Shown here: positions 44,965-53,994 of the stretch, one piece after another | How positions within the stretch are numbered: the stretch's first letter is position 1 | How the letters are laid out: each line of letters begins with the position of its first letter | Assembly (NCBI RefSeq): GCF_900313025.1 | Contig: NZ_OMPQ01000004.1 | Span: 61,387 to 125,386 of the forward strand | DNA length: 64,000 nucleotides | Direction: 5' to 3' | DNA from: Pseudophaeobacter sp. EL27 | Lineage (GTDB): Bacteria > Pseudomonadota > Alphaproteobacteria > Rhodobacterales > Rhodobacteraceae | The notes under the pieces: generated by a model | The model's database searches: none | What the model was told of the DNA's origin: nothing | The model's input: the letters and a program-made list of their open reading frames with translations, nothing else | Translations under genes and position numbers: made by a program

Positions 44965-46509
44965 ATGCGTCTTGAGGTGAATGAACTGCGCAAATCCTAT
45001 GGGCCGGTCGCCGTGCTCAAAGGGGTGGATCTGGCGGTAGAGGCAGGCCGGGTTCTGGCCTTTCTCGGAGCCAATGGGGCAGGCAAATCCACCCTGCTGA
45101 ACTGTGTGAGCGGCGCCCAGGATGCGGATAGCGGCGACATCCTTGTCGGGGACGCATCACTGCTGGGGCTTGGGCCCCGGCAGGTTCAGGACCAGGGGGT
45201 GGCGATCATCTATCAGCACTTTCAGGTCTTTGAAGGGTTGAGTGTGGCCGAGAATATCTTTCTTGGCCACGAAATCCAGTGCGGCGGTCGTGTGGATCGC
45301 CGCGCCCAGAACGACCAGGCGCGCGCGCTGTTGGACCGACTGGGGGTCGATGACATCGATCCGCGCACCGATCTAGGATCGCTGGGGGTCGGGGAGCGCA
45401 AGGTGGTGGAAATCGCCCGCGCCCTGCGGCTAAAGCCGAAATTTCTGATCCTGGACGAACCCACGGCCTCGCTGTCGGACCAGGAGGCCAAAGCCCTGCA
45501 CGAGGTGATCCGCCAGGCGGTCGCCAATGACGGGATCGGTGTGATCTATGTCACCCATTTCCTGGATGAGATCCCCAAGATCGCCGATGACGTCACCATT
45601 CTGCGCGATGGTCGCATCCTGTGGACCCGCCCCGTGGGCGAGGTGAGCATTGGCGATATGACCGACGCGATCTCTCCTGATGCGCTGGTGACAGGGCTGG
45701 AGAAGATCCCATTTCAAGCCGATGGACCCGAGGTGCTGCGGCTTGATGCGCTTGAGACATCCTTTGTCGGCCCCATCAACGTGGCGCTGCATCCCGGTGA
45801 GGTGCTGGGCATCTATGGCCTGATGGGGGCAGGGCGGACTGAGCTGCTGGAATGCCTGTCGGGCGCCGCACCGCAAAGCGGTGGTGCGATGGTGTACGAG
45901 GGCGAAGCGCGTAAATTCGCCTCTCCCCGCGCAGCGCTGGATCAGGGGATCGCGCTGGTCGCCAGCGACCGCAAGGAACAAAGTCTGTTTGCCAGTTTTG
46001 CCGCGGTGGAGAACCTGTTGGTGCCGCATCTGGGCCGCTCTCCGATGCCCCGGATGCTGCGCAGTTTCAGCCGCGAAGGGATTGAGTTCGAACGCGCGGC
46101 GCGGCGGCTCAACATCCAGCCGCCGAACCCGCGCCTGCAGGGGCAGCGGTTCAGCGGCGGCAATGCGCAAAAGATTATGGTGGGCCGCTGGCTGGTTGAA
46201 GGGGCAGGGTTAAAGTTGCTGCTGCTCGATGAACCCACGCAGGGCGTCGATATTGGCGCGCGGCACGAACTCTACGAGGCGTTGGCCGACGTCAAACGCA
46301 AGGGCGCGACGATCATCGTCGCCAGCTCGGACGCGACCGAGATCTGCCATCTGGCCGACAAGGTGATGGTGTTGGGGCGAGGCCAGCAGGTCGCCCTGAT
46401 CGACAACCCCCATGACGAAGAGCTGCTGATCGAACTGGCCCACAAGGCCGAACACGGAACGCAAGAGGGGGTCACGGACGACGCCCCGCAGATGGAAATG
46501 GTGCAATGA
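44965..46509 (+). CDS. ribose-type ABC transporter ATP-binding protein (two ABC domains)
   Basis: A 514-aa double ATPase of the RbsA/MglA type. The first domain has Walker A GANGAGKST (about residues 35-43) and Walker B FLILDEPTASLSDQ. The second has the degenerate Walker A GLMGAGRTE (about 290-298) usual in this family and a signature FSGGNAQKIMVGRWL (about 397-411). ATG 44965 matches the family start (MRLEVNELRKSYGPVAVLKG); the frame is open from 44938 but that part contains the end of the receptor gene. Its stop overlaps the permease start by 4 bp. Confidence 0.92.
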   Translation: MRLEVNELRKSYGPVAVLKGVDLAVEAGRVLAFLGANGAGKSTLLNCVSGAQDADSGDILVGDASLLGLGPRQVQDQGVAIIYQHFQVFEGLSVAENIFLGHEIQCGGRVDRRAQNDQARALLDRLGVDDIDPRTDLGSLGVGERKVVEIARALRLKPKFLILDEPTASLSDQEAKALHEVIRQAVANDGIGVIYVTHFLDEIPKIADDVTILRDGRILWTRPVGEVSIGDMTDAISPDALVTGLEKIPFQADGPEVLRLDALETSFVGPINVALHPGEVLGIYGLMGAGRTELLECLSGAAPQSGGAMVYEGEARKFASPRAALDQGIALVASDRKEQSLFASFAAVENLLVPHLGRSPMPRMLRSFSREGIEFERAARRLNIQPPNPRLQGQRFSGGNAQKIMVGRWLVEGAGLKLLLLDEPTQGVDIGARHELYEALADVKRKGATIIVASSDATEICHLADKVMVLGRGQQVALIDNPHDEELLIELAHKAEHGTQEGVTDDAPQMEMVQ

Positions 46510-47498
46510 CGGATACCGGACTGACACGCGACGCGCTGGGTGGGCGCGCGAAGGGGGACAAGCAGGACCGCGATTGGTTCGAACTAGCCGTGGCGGCTGC
46601 GTTGCCCGTGGCGATCGCACTGCTGGCGCTGTTCTTTTACATTAAGGCGCCGGTCTTTATGACCGCCAACAACTGGATCGCGATTTCGGTGCAGGTATCT
46701 GCGCTGATGACGATCTCGATCCCCTTTGCTCTGCTGCTGATGGCGGGCAAAATCGACCTGTCGGTGGGATCCACGCTTGCGCTGTGTGGTGTGGTCGCGG
46801 GGCTGAGTTTTGAACCGTTGGGGATCACCGGCGCGGTGCTGCTGACACTGGCGGTTGGCACAGTCGTGGGCCTGATCAACGGAATGCTGGTGTCGGCGGT
46901 GGGCATGTCGCCGATCATCGTGACGCTTGGCACGCTGACCCTGATCCGGGGTCTGGCGCAGTGGCTTGCGCCCAACCCTATCTTTGGCTTCCCCGAAGAG
47001 TTTCTGGTGATCGGCTATGAACGGGTGCTGGGCCTGCCGATCCTGACCTGGATCATGCTGACGGTGATCGCCCTTGGGGTTGGCGTCATGGCGCTGCTGC
47101 CCATCGGGCCGCAGATCGTCGCCCTGGGTGTCAACCAGCGCGCCGCGTTTCTGGTGGGCCTTCGAGTCAAGGCCATCGGCATCGGACTTTATGCCGCGAC
47201 CGGGTTCTTCGTCGCCGTCGCCGCGCTGATGAGCATTTCGCGCATCAACTCTGCCCCCGCCGGCACGCTGGGCATCGGGGTGGAACTGAGTGTTCTCACC
47301 GCCGTGCTGCTGGGCGGCATCCCGTTTGCGGGTGGCAAGGGATCAGTGTTGCGGGTTGTGCTGGGGGTCTGGTTGCTGGGCATGCTGGCCAACGGTCTGA
47401 TTCTGATGAATGTACCAACAGAGTTGAGTTTGATGACAACGGGTCTTGTTCTGATTGTGGCGGCCGGGTTGGACGTCTTGCGCGCAAGGCGAAGCTGA
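46506..47498 (+). CDS. ribose-type ABC transporter permease
   Basis: A 330-aa permease of the RbsC/BPD_transp_2 family with about eight to ten hydrophobic segments, including GKIDLSVGSTLALCGVVAG near residue 80 and GGIPFAGGKGSVLRVVLGVW near 262. It forms the homodimeric channel of the importer whose receptor is at 43934. It overlaps the ATPase gene by 4 bp. A rho-independent terminator follows at 47519. Confidence 0.9.
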   Translation: MTDTGLTRDALGGRAKGDKQDRDWFELAVAAALPVAIALLALFFYIKAPVFMTANNWIAISVQVSALMTISIPFALLLMAGKIDLSVGSTLALCGVVAGLSFEPLGITGAVLLTLAVGTVVGLINGMLVSAVGMSPIIVTLGTLTLIRGLAQWLAPNPIFGFPEEFLVIGYERVLGLPILTWIMLTVIALGVGVMALLPIGPQIVALGVNQRAAFLVGLRVKAIGIGLYAATGFFVAVAALMSISRINSAPAGTLGIGVELSVLTAVLLGGIPFAGGKGSVLRVVLGVWLLGMLANGLILMNVPTELSLMTTGLVLIVAAGLDVLRARRS

Positions 47499-47518
47499 TC
47501 ACAGGATCGGGAGCAAAG

Positions 47519-47552
47519 GACCCCTCCGATAGCGGAGGGGTCGACGCTTTTT
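47519..47552 (+). terminator. rho-independent terminator after ribose-type importer
   Basis: GACCCCTCCG, loop ATAG, CGGAGGGGTC, then GACGCTTTTTG. It ends the plus-strand operon just before the LysR gene, whose ribosome site begins at about 47558. Confidence 0.85.
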
Positions 47553-47571
47553 GTACCGGAGGACCGACCCC

Positions 47572-48507
47572 GTGAAACGATTGCCGCCCCTGACCAGCCT
47601 GCAGGCGTTCGAGGCCGTCTCCCGCCATATGAGCATCAAACTGGCGGCCGAAGAGCTGTTGCTGACCCCAACCGCGATTAGCCACCGACTGAAAACGCTG
47701 GAGACGCAGTTGGACACGCAGCTGTTCCACCGCTTGACCCGATCGCTGAAGCTTACGACCGAGGGCGCAATACTGCGCCCATTTGTGAGCGATGCCTTTC
47801 GCAACCTGAACCTTGGCATTGCGCAGCTGAGCACCGACGAGGTCGAGGGCGAACTGGTGCTCACCACCACACGCTCTTTTGCCTGGAGCTGGCTAAGCCC
47901 GCGTTTACCGAAGTTCAGCCAGCTTTATCCTCAGTTGGAGGTCAAGGTGATTGCATCAGACACGGTGTTGGATTTCGCGCGGTTCAGCGTGGATGTGTCG
48001 ATCCGCTATACCGATAGCCCGGACCCTACGGAACATGCGGCATGGGTGCTGGACGACTATGTCACCCCGATTTGTTCGCGCCGTCTGGAGAAAAAGATCC
48101 GCACAGCCGAAGACCTGCTGGCGAGCGATCTGGTGGAATATGAATGGCTGGGGTTTCGGGATGGCGACCCGAATTGGCGGGCCTGGTTCGCCTCGGTCGG
48201 GATCGACGGGTCAGGGATCCGTCCGATCGCCAGTTTCAGTGATGAGATCATGTGTATCGAGGCGGCGATGGACAATCGCGCAGCGGCTTTGGTCAGTATC
48301 ATCGCCGCTTCGCGCGAGATTGAGCGCGGTCGCATCGCTGCCCCGATTCCCCGGGTGCTGAAAGATCGAAGCTATTATCTGGTCTGCCCGATGGAACGAG
48401 CTCAATCGGCCAAGGTGCGCGTCTTTCAAGACTGGTTGCTGAAAGAGGCGGATCTGTTTCGTGATAGCCCCTATGGGATGAAATTCATCCCGCAAGGCCA
48501 ACACTAG
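47572..48507 (+). CDS. LysR family regulator, GcvA-like (paralogue A)
   Basis: A 311-aa LysR-type regulator with a GcvA-type N-terminus (KRLPPLTSLQAFEAVSRH, then LAAEELLLTPTAISHRLKTL). The start is GTG at 47572 with a GGAGG site 10 bp upstream; the frame is open from a TTG at 47551 within the upstream terminator. The effector domain reads TTTRSFAWSWLSPRLPKFSQ. Its paralogue at 53995 begins almost alike (KRRLPPLNAIRAFEAAARLE), and together they bracket the spermidine-type importer operon. It probably senses the imported substrate and controls that operon or the upstream one; the direction is inference. Confidence 0.9.
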   Translation: MKRLPPLTSLQAFEAVSRHMSIKLAAEELLLTPTAISHRLKTLETQLDTQLFHRLTRSLKLTTEGAILRPFVSDAFRNLNLGIAQLSTDEVEGELVLTTTRSFAWSWLSPRLPKFSQLYPQLEVKVIASDTVLDFARFSVDVSIRYTDSPDPTEHAAWVLDDYVTPICSRRLEKKIRTAEDLLASDLVEYEWLGFRDGDPNWRAWFASVGIDGSGIRPIASFSDEIMCIEAAMDNRAAALVSIIAASREIERGRIAAPIPRVLKDRSYYLVCPMERAQSAKVRVFQDWLLKEADLFRDSPYGMKFIPQGQH

Positions 48508-48676
48508 AGTGCAGCTCACTCCTTATTGGAAAGCCATCCGAGATCAATGCAGCTCCTGGTAGAAAATCACACTTCTGAAAGGCTGAGAAAAACTTGGGGC
48601 TTGCTGAATTCTGCTCGATTGTTGGGGCGGCAGCTTGCCCGAATACTCTCTTCATCCATCAAGGGAGGAACCGAAA

Positions 48677-49789
48677 ATGGCCAATACTACACTCACAAGA
48701 CGCGCCTTGCTGAAGTCCGGCGCCATCGCTGCGGGAACGCTTGCCATGCCGTCGATCGTCCGAGCACAAACGGCGACTGAGATGACCATGCTGGCCTGGT
48801 ATGGTCAGGCAGAACCCGATGCTGTTGCCGAGTTCGAAGAGCTGCATAACGTCAAGATCACTCCGAAATATTATGTGGGTGGCGAACAGATGTTGGCCCT
48901 TTTGGCGCAATCCCCGCCGGGCACTTATGACCTGATCCACGCGGATGCTGAATATGTACAGCAGTTGGTTTTCGCCAAATTTGTCGAAGAGCTGGATCCA
49001 AACGACTACGCCTTTGATGACTTCTTTCCAGAGTTTCACCGATTTCCAGGCCATTGGAGTGGCGACCAGCTGTATGCAGTGATCAGCCGTTTCGGCTTCC
49101 TAGGAATTTCACACAATCTCGACGCGGTTTCGGTGAAAGAAGCTATGTCCTATGACATGCTGTGGGACGAAAAGCACAAAGACAAGGTCGGCCACTTTGA
49201 CTGGCATCTCCCCAATCTTGGCGTTCTGAGCCTAAAGGAAGGGAATAGCCAACCCTTCAACATTTCTGAAGCGGCCTGGGGCCAGCTGATGAACGGCACA
49301 CTGAGCCTGAAGCCTCAGGTGCGGGGCTTTTATGATTATGGTGGCGTTCTTTCCTCGCTGAAATCAGGTGAAGTGACCGTAATGCCGGGAATTGGCGAGT
49401 GGATCACTGGGGTTCTGCGCCGAGATGGTGCGAACGTCACGACAACGATTCCTGAGCAGGGTGGTATTCAGTTCACCGAAAGTTTTTCGATTGGGCGCGG
49501 ATCTCAGCGGGCAGATCTCGCTAAAAAGTTCATTCAGCACGTTTCCAGTCCTAAGGGTCAATTCAATTTGGCCAATCTGAATGTGTTCCCCGCCATCGTG
49601 CCATCCAAGCCAGCTTGGGAACAGATGATTTCGGAGCGTCCAGAAGATGCACGTCATCTCGGCATGTTCAAGGGCGAAGGAAATGCGATCGACCTTATCC
49701 GTAAAGAGCGTATCCATATCCGCGAACTGCCTGTTCAACAGGAACTCGAAGACTGGAATGACTTTTGGTCAGCCTACAAGAGCGCCTGA
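48677..49789 (+). CDS. spermidine/putrescine-type ABC substrate-binding protein, Tat-exported
   Basis: A 370-aa receptor of the PotD type. The N-terminus has a twin-arginine motif (TRRALLK) and a hydrophobic stretch ending PSIVRAQ, so it is probably exported folded through Tat, as in many solute receptors of this family. Family blocks: WYGQAEPDAVAEFEE and SFSIGRGSQRADLAKKFIQH. It delivers a polyamine-like or other organic cation to the permeases that follow. GGGAGG lies upstream of ATG 48677. The SGNH and secreted-barrel genes downstream suggest that the ligand may be an acylated amine and not a simple polyamine. Confidence 0.88.
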   Translation: MANTTLTRRALLKSGAIAAGTLAMPSIVRAQTATEMTMLAWYGQAEPDAVAEFEELHNVKITPKYYVGGEQMLALLAQSPPGTYDLIHADAEYVQQLVFAKFVEELDPNDYAFDDFFPEFHRFPGHWSGDQLYAVISRFGFLGISHNLDAVSVKEAMSYDMLWDEKHKDKVGHFDWHLPNLGVLSLKEGNSQPFNISEAAWGQLMNGTLSLKPQVRGFYDYGGVLSSLKSGEVTVMPGIGEWITGVLRRDGANVTTTIPEQGGIQFTESFSIGRGSQRADLAKKFIQHVSSPKGQFNLANLNVFPAIVPSKPAWEQMISERPEDARHLGMFKGEGNAIDLIRKERIHIRELPVQQELEDWNDFWSAYKSA

Positions 49790-49815
49790 GCCAGCGGGCT
49801 TAGGACTGCTCGACT

Positions 49816-49845
49816 CCCCGCCACCCTTTCTCCCCGGGTGGTGGG
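49816..49845. promoter_or_regulatory. GC hairpin between the receptor and permease genes
   Basis: CCCCGCCACCC pairs with GGGTGGTGGG around TTTCTCCCC. Intergenic hairpins after receptor genes often protect the mRNA and give more receptor than permease. No T run is present. Confidence 0.45.
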
Positions 49846-49903
49846 AAGCTTTTCCAACGCAGATGCCAAACAGCCCGGAACACTGGGTAAAACGGAATAA
49901 ACC

Positions 49904-50764
49904 ATGACCACTTCGATTTCCACACGGCGCCTTTCGCGCTTGGCGTATAGCGGGCTTTGGAGCCTGCCTTTGCCACTCTGGCTGGCCGGTTTCTTTTTGG
50001 GTCCGATGATCCTGCTAATCTGGCTTAGCTTTTGGGATGTCCGGAATTTTCTGCTGACGCCGGATTTTCAGCTGGAAAATTGGCAAAAGATGTTGAGTGC
50101 CAATTACTTCTGGGCGGCATATTTGCGCACCACCCTGATTGCAATCAGCGCCGCAATTCTGGCGAGCCTAGTTGCGCTGCCTTGTGCGCTGGCGATCAGC
50201 TTCTTCCTTGGGCTCAAGGCGCGGATGGTAGTTCTGGGACTGTTCGTGGTGCCGTTTTTCACCTCGTATCTGGTGCGGATCTATTCCTGGCAGATCTATC
50301 TAACTGAAAACGGCATCATCATGAAGACGCTGGCCGCCGTCGGCATCGACAGCGGCAGCCTGTTGAACACACCGCTAGCGCTGATGGTCGGGCTGGTGAC
50401 GCTGACCCTGCCGCTGGTGATCGTGATCCAGTCGATTTCCATGTTGTCGCTAGATAAAACGCTGATCGACGCCGCCTATAACCTGGGCTGTGGCCCGCGC
50501 CGGGTGCTTTTTGCCACGGTGCTGCCGGCGGTGCGTCCAGGCATCGTGCTGGGCGCGCTGTTCGCCTTCATCTTCAGCTTTGGCGATTTTGTCACCGCAA
50601 CCTATCTTGGTGGAGGCAAGTTCACGACCCTGTCCATCCTGATCGCTGACACCGTGAAATCCGGCCAGCAATGGCCCCGCGCCGCCGTGGTCTCACTGGT
50701 GATGATCGCGACGCTGCTGGTCTCGGCGCTTGGCGCCATCTCTTATGCATACCGGAGGGCCTGA
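49904..50764 (+). CDS. spermidine/putrescine-type ABC permease (PotB-like)
   Basis: A 286-aa inner-membrane permease with six hydrophobic helices and the EAA-type loop (DAAYNLGCGPRRVLFATVLP, about residues 190-209). It forms the channel with the second permease. It starts 114 bp after the receptor gene and ends 3 bp before the next permease. Homologues transport polyamines or related amines. Confidence 0.9.
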   Translation: MTTSISTRRLSRLAYSGLWSLPLPLWLAGFFLGPMILLIWLSFWDVRNFLLTPDFQLENWQKMLSANYFWAAYLRTTLIAISAAILASLVALPCALAISFFLGLKARMVVLGLFVVPFFTSYLVRIYSWQIYLTENGIIMKTLAAVGIDSGSLLNTPLALMVGLVTLTLPLVIVIQSISMLSLDKTLIDAAYNLGCGPRRVLFATVLPAVRPGIVLGALFAFIFSFGDFVTATYLGGGKFTTLSILIADTVKSGQQWPRAAVVSLVMIATLLVSALGAISYAYRRA

Positions 50765-50767
50765 GCC

Positions 50768-51559
50768 ATGCGTGTTTCCCTGCTTACCCGCCGCCTGACC
50801 GTGATTTTTCTGGGTCTTGCGCTGACCTTTCTCTATGCGCCGATCCTAACAAATTTCGTGTTCTCGCTGAACTCGGACCGCTTTCCGACCATCCCACTGG
50901 GCGACGTCACGCTGGAATGGTACCGGTTGATCCTGGCTGATGCGTTGGTGATCGACGCCTTTGCCAACACAGTGAAGATCGCGCTGATCGTGGCGCCGAT
51001 CGCCACCGCCATGGGGTTCGCCGCGGCCTATGCGGATTATCGGTTTGACTTCTTCGGCAAGAAGTTGGTGTTGGTCTTTGCCCTAATGCCGCCGTTGATC
51101 CCGCTGGTTGTCATTGGCCTTGCGATGCTAGCCTATCTGTCGCGCATCGGCCTGTCTGGCACGTTGCCGGCGATCGTGGTCAGCCATATCGTCCTGACCT
51201 CGCCCTTTGCCATGGCGATCATCCGGTTGCGGTTTTCCCAGATCGACGGCGATCTGGAATTTGCTGCACAAAACCTGGGCGCCAGCAATTGGCGCGCCTT
51301 TCGCGAGGTGATCATCCCGTCCACCAAGACCTCGATCCTCGCCGCCTTCCTGTTGTGCATGGCCGTCAGCTTCGACGAATACGCCGTCACCTGGTTCGTC
51401 GGCGGGTTGGAGGAGACAAGCTCGGTCCGGATTCTCAGCTTTCTGCAATCGGCGGTAAGTCCGCGCATCAACGCCATCGGTTCCATCACCTTCATCACCT
51501 CGATCACTCTCATCCTTGGCGCACAGTTTCTGGTGTTGCGCCGTCTGGCGCGCGCCTGA
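50768..51559 (+). CDS. spermidine/putrescine-type ABC permease (PotC-like)
   Basis: A 263-aa second permease with six hydrophobic helices and an EAA-type loop near FAAQNLGASNWRAFREVIIP (about residues 165-184). The gene sits between the first permease and the ATPase in one operon, with 3 bp and 15 bp spacing. Its product heterodimerises with PotB-like. Confidence 0.9.
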   Translation: MRVSLLTRRLTVIFLGLALTFLYAPILTNFVFSLNSDRFPTIPLGDVTLEWYRLILADALVIDAFANTVKIALIVAPIATAMGFAAAYADYRFDFFGKKLVLVFALMPPLIPLVVIGLAMLAYLSRIGLSGTLPAIVVSHIVLTSPFAMAIIRLRFSQIDGDLEFAAQNLGASNWRAFREVIIPSTKTSILAAFLLCMAVSFDEYAVTWFVGGLEETSSVRILSFLQSAVSPRINAIGSITFITSITLILGAQFLVLRRLARA

Positions 51560-51574
51560 ACCGGGAGAACCAAC

Positions 51575-52723
51575 ATGAACACTCTGACAGACATCACAGC
51601 CGCGCGTCCCGTCGCGCCCAATCCAGGGGACCACCACATGTCGCACGCGCATATCTCGCTTAAAAACATCCACAAGACCTATGGTGACTCTGTTGCGGTC
51701 GACCGGCTGGATCTGGACATCGAAGAGGGTAAATTCATCGCCATCATGGGGCCGTCGGGCTGTGGCAAATCCACGTTGCTGCGGATGCTGGCGGGGCTGG
51801 AGGACGTGACCAGCGGCGACATCCTGCGCGAAGGGCAGCGGATCAATGATCTGGCGATCTGGGAACGCGACATGCCCATGGTCTGGCAGTCGCTGGCGCT
51901 GTTTCCTTTCCTCACCGTGCGCGAAAACGTCGAATTCGGCCTGCGGATGAATGGCGTGGCCAGCGCCGAACGGCGCACCCGCGCGCTCGACTGGCTAAGC
52001 AAGCTGGGGCTTGAAGGCTACGCAAATCGCGGCGTCGACCAGCTGTCTGGCGGGCAACGCCAGCGTGTAGCGCTGGCGCGTTGTCTTGTGACGGAGCCGT
52101 CTGTTTTGTTGCTGGACGAACCGCTGTCGGCGCTGGACGCGCATCTGTCGGTACAGATGCAGGGAGAGCTGAAACGTCTTCAGCGCGAGTTGGGCATCAC
52201 TTTCGTCTATGTCACCCACAGCCACTCCGAGGCGTTTTCAATGGCTGACACCGTGGTGATTATGAACCAGGGCCGGATCGAACAGGCCGGCAGCCCCGAA
52301 GACATCTATCTGCGCCCGGCCACACCATTTGTGGCGCGGTTCTTGGGCGGGTCGTCGATTTTCGACTGCAAGGCACGACGTCGCAAATCGGGCGAGCTGG
52401 TACTGGAAGGAGCGGATGGCACCTTCGATTGCGCGGCTTCGGAACTGGTTGAACTGGACGAAGGTGAAAAGGTTAGCCTGATCGTACGGGCAGACCAGAT
52501 CTCGGTCACTGCAGCGGCTGGCTGGGCTGAAAATGAAGTTTCAGCCCGCGTCATGGGCGAGGAATTTGTGGGGGCACTGGTCAATCTGCGGCTGGAAACA
52601 GCTTCTGGTACGCAAATCACAGTGCAACTCCAACAACGCGACATGCAGGCTCTGGACATCGAAGTTGGCGCTGGCATCACCGCCAGTTGGCATCCCGAGG
52701 ATGGCCACATCATCAAAACCTGA
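51575..52723 (+). CDS. spermidine/putrescine-type ABC ATP-binding protein (PotA-like)
   Basis: A 382-aa ATPase: Walker A GPSGCGKST (about residues 60-68), signature LSGGQRQRVALARCL (about 155-169), Walker B VLLLDEPLSALDAH (about 176-189) and a C-terminal TOBE-type regulatory domain. It powers the importer whose receptor is at 48677. The start could be 51575 (GGGAG upstream) or 51638 (MSHAHISLKNIHK, GGGGA upstream); the second fits the family N-terminus better, giving 361 aa. The SGNH hydrolase gene follows after 38 bp in the same direction. Confidence 0.92.
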   Translation: MNTLTDITAARPVAPNPGDHHMSHAHISLKNIHKTYGDSVAVDRLDLDIEEGKFIAIMGPSGCGKSTLLRMLAGLEDVTSGDILREGQRINDLAIWERDMPMVWQSLALFPFLTVRENVEFGLRMNGVASAERRTRALDWLSKLGLEGYANRGVDQLSGGQRQRVALARCLVTEPSVLLLDEPLSALDAHLSVQMQGELKRLQRELGITFVYVTHSHSEAFSMADTVVIMNQGRIEQAGSPEDIYLRPATPFVARFLGGSSIFDCKARRRKSGELVLEGADGTFDCAASELVELDEGEKVSLIVRADQISVTAAAGWAENEVSARVMGEEFVGALVNLRLETASGTQITVQLQQRDMQALDIEVGAGITASWHPEDGHIIKT

Positions 52724-52760
52724 TCAATGAACATCTGAGAAACGAATGAAGGAGCCTGTC

Positions 52761-53432
52761 ATGGCCAAGAAAAAAATACTTGTCTACGGCGACAGCAACA
52801 CCTGGGGCTGGGTTGGTGTGGAAGAAGCCTTCCCGTCGACCCGCTACGCCGACGAAGACCGCTGGGCGGGTGTCATGGCCGCAGAGCTGGGCGACGATTA
52901 CGACGTAGCCGTCGACGGCCTGACCGTGCGCGCAACCAATCTGGACGACGCCATGGACTGGAACGCCATCAAGGCCGACATGTTTAACGGCGCGAAAACT
53001 CTGCCCGCCGCGATTGCGCGGGAAATGCCGTTAGATCTGCTGATCATCGCGCTAGGGACCAATGACCTTAAGGCCGACACCAACCGGTCCGCCGAAGATA
53101 TCGCCGCCGCCATCATCGAAGTGGCGCAGGTGGCGCAGGGCTGTGGCGGCGGGGTCGCCTATCACTATGACGCGCCGCAGGTGCTGGTCGTGTCGCCCGC
53201 ACCAGTCAACGACATGCCCCATCCGGATTTCGCGGCCATGTTCGAAGGCGGCAAAGCCAAGTCCGAAGCGCTCGGCGCCGCTCTGAAATCCGCCGCCGGC
53301 GTTGCTGGCTTCGATAGCTTTGACGCCGGGGCTCTCACCGGCAATGCGGCGGGCGTCGATGGCCTTCATATGAGCCAGGACCAACACGCCAAACTTGGCC
53401 GCGCGATCGCCGACAAGGTGCGCGGCCTCTGA
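52761..53432 (+). CDS. SGNH/GDSL-type hydrolase, cytoplasmic
   Basis: A 223-aa SGNH-family esterase or acyltransferase without a signal peptide. Block I is YGDSNTWGW (residues 9-17, with the catalytic Ser), block III IALGTNDLK (about 96-104), and block V DGLHMSQDQH (with the catalytic Asp/His). The closest functional group is the arylesterase/MsAcT-like type with GDS-TWG in block I. It forms an operon with the importer and the secreted barrel gene. That suggests the imported molecule carries an ester or acyl group that this enzyme removes in the cytoplasm. ATG 52761 has GGAG upstream. Confidence 0.88.
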   Translation: MAKKKILVYGDSNTWGWVGVEEAFPSTRYADEDRWAGVMAAELGDDYDVAVDGLTVRATNLDDAMDWNAIKADMFNGAKTLPAAIAREMPLDLLIIALGTNDLKADTNRSAEDIAAAIIEVAQVAQGCGGGVAYHYDAPQVLVVSPAPVNDMPHPDFAAMFEGGKAKSEALGAALKSAAGVAGFDSFDAGALTGNAAGVDGLHMSQDQHAKLGRAIADKVRGL

Positions 53433-53484
53433 CCCACACAATCTACCACCACTCACCCCCATCATGCAACAGGAGGAGTTATCC

Positions 53485-53877
53485 ATGATGAAACTTGCAA
53501 AAGGCCTGAAGACCGCAGCACTTGCGACCACCCTGGCCATCGGAACAATGACAGCAGCTATGGCCGCAGATCTGAGCAAAGCCGGAACCATCGAATACGT
53601 GACCTTTAAGGCGAAAGACGGCGTTAGCGTTGATGCTATGTCCGAAGCCGCCGCCGGGGGCACGGTGAATGCCAACCTGACCGCCAACTACGATGGTTTT
53701 GTCGATCGCTATGTGGCGCTGCAGGCCGATGGCGTCTGGATCGAAGTCGTCTATTGGGAAAGCGAAGAGGCAGGTCGCGTCGCGCTCGAAAAATTCGTCG
53801 CTGACCCGGTGAACAAGGATTTCCTGGAGCTGGTGAATGTGGACAGCGTGACCATCACCTATTCCGACATCCACTGA
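53485..53877 (+). CDS. small secreted dimeric alpha/beta-barrel (ABM-like) protein, paralogue 2
   Basis: A 130-aa exported protein: signal peptide about residues 1-27 (ending AMA), then an ABM-like ferredoxin fold. The block YDGFVDRYVALQADGVWIEV is followed by VYWESEEAGRVALEKFVADP, then KDFLELVNVDS. It follows paralogue 1 at 43452 position by position over the core. It stands at the end of the importer/SGNH operon. It may bind or oxidise a substrate in the periplasm before import; that is inference. AGGAGGAG lies upstream of ATG 53485. Confidence 0.78.
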   Translation: MMKLAKGLKTAALATTLAIGTMTAAMAADLSKAGTIEYVTFKAKDGVSVDAMSEAAAGGTVNANLTANYDGFVDRYVALQADGVWIEVVYWESEEAGRVALEKFVADPVNKDFLELVNVDSVTITYSDIH

Positions 53878-53885
53878 TACCACTG

Positions 53886-53910
53886 CCCCGGGCCGACGCA
53901 CGGCCCGGGG
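53886..53910. terminator. hairpin after the second secreted barrel gene
   Basis: A 10-bp stem CCCCGGGCCG / CGGCCCGGGG with an ACGCA loop. No T run, so termination may be Rho-assisted or weak. Confidence 0.55.
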
Positions 53911-53994
53911 CGCCCTAGGATCAAGACCCCAAAGCCTTTCATGCAAATATTTCGACTTTGCCGGATCGCGCGGTTCGTGTCATGAAAGGACAAG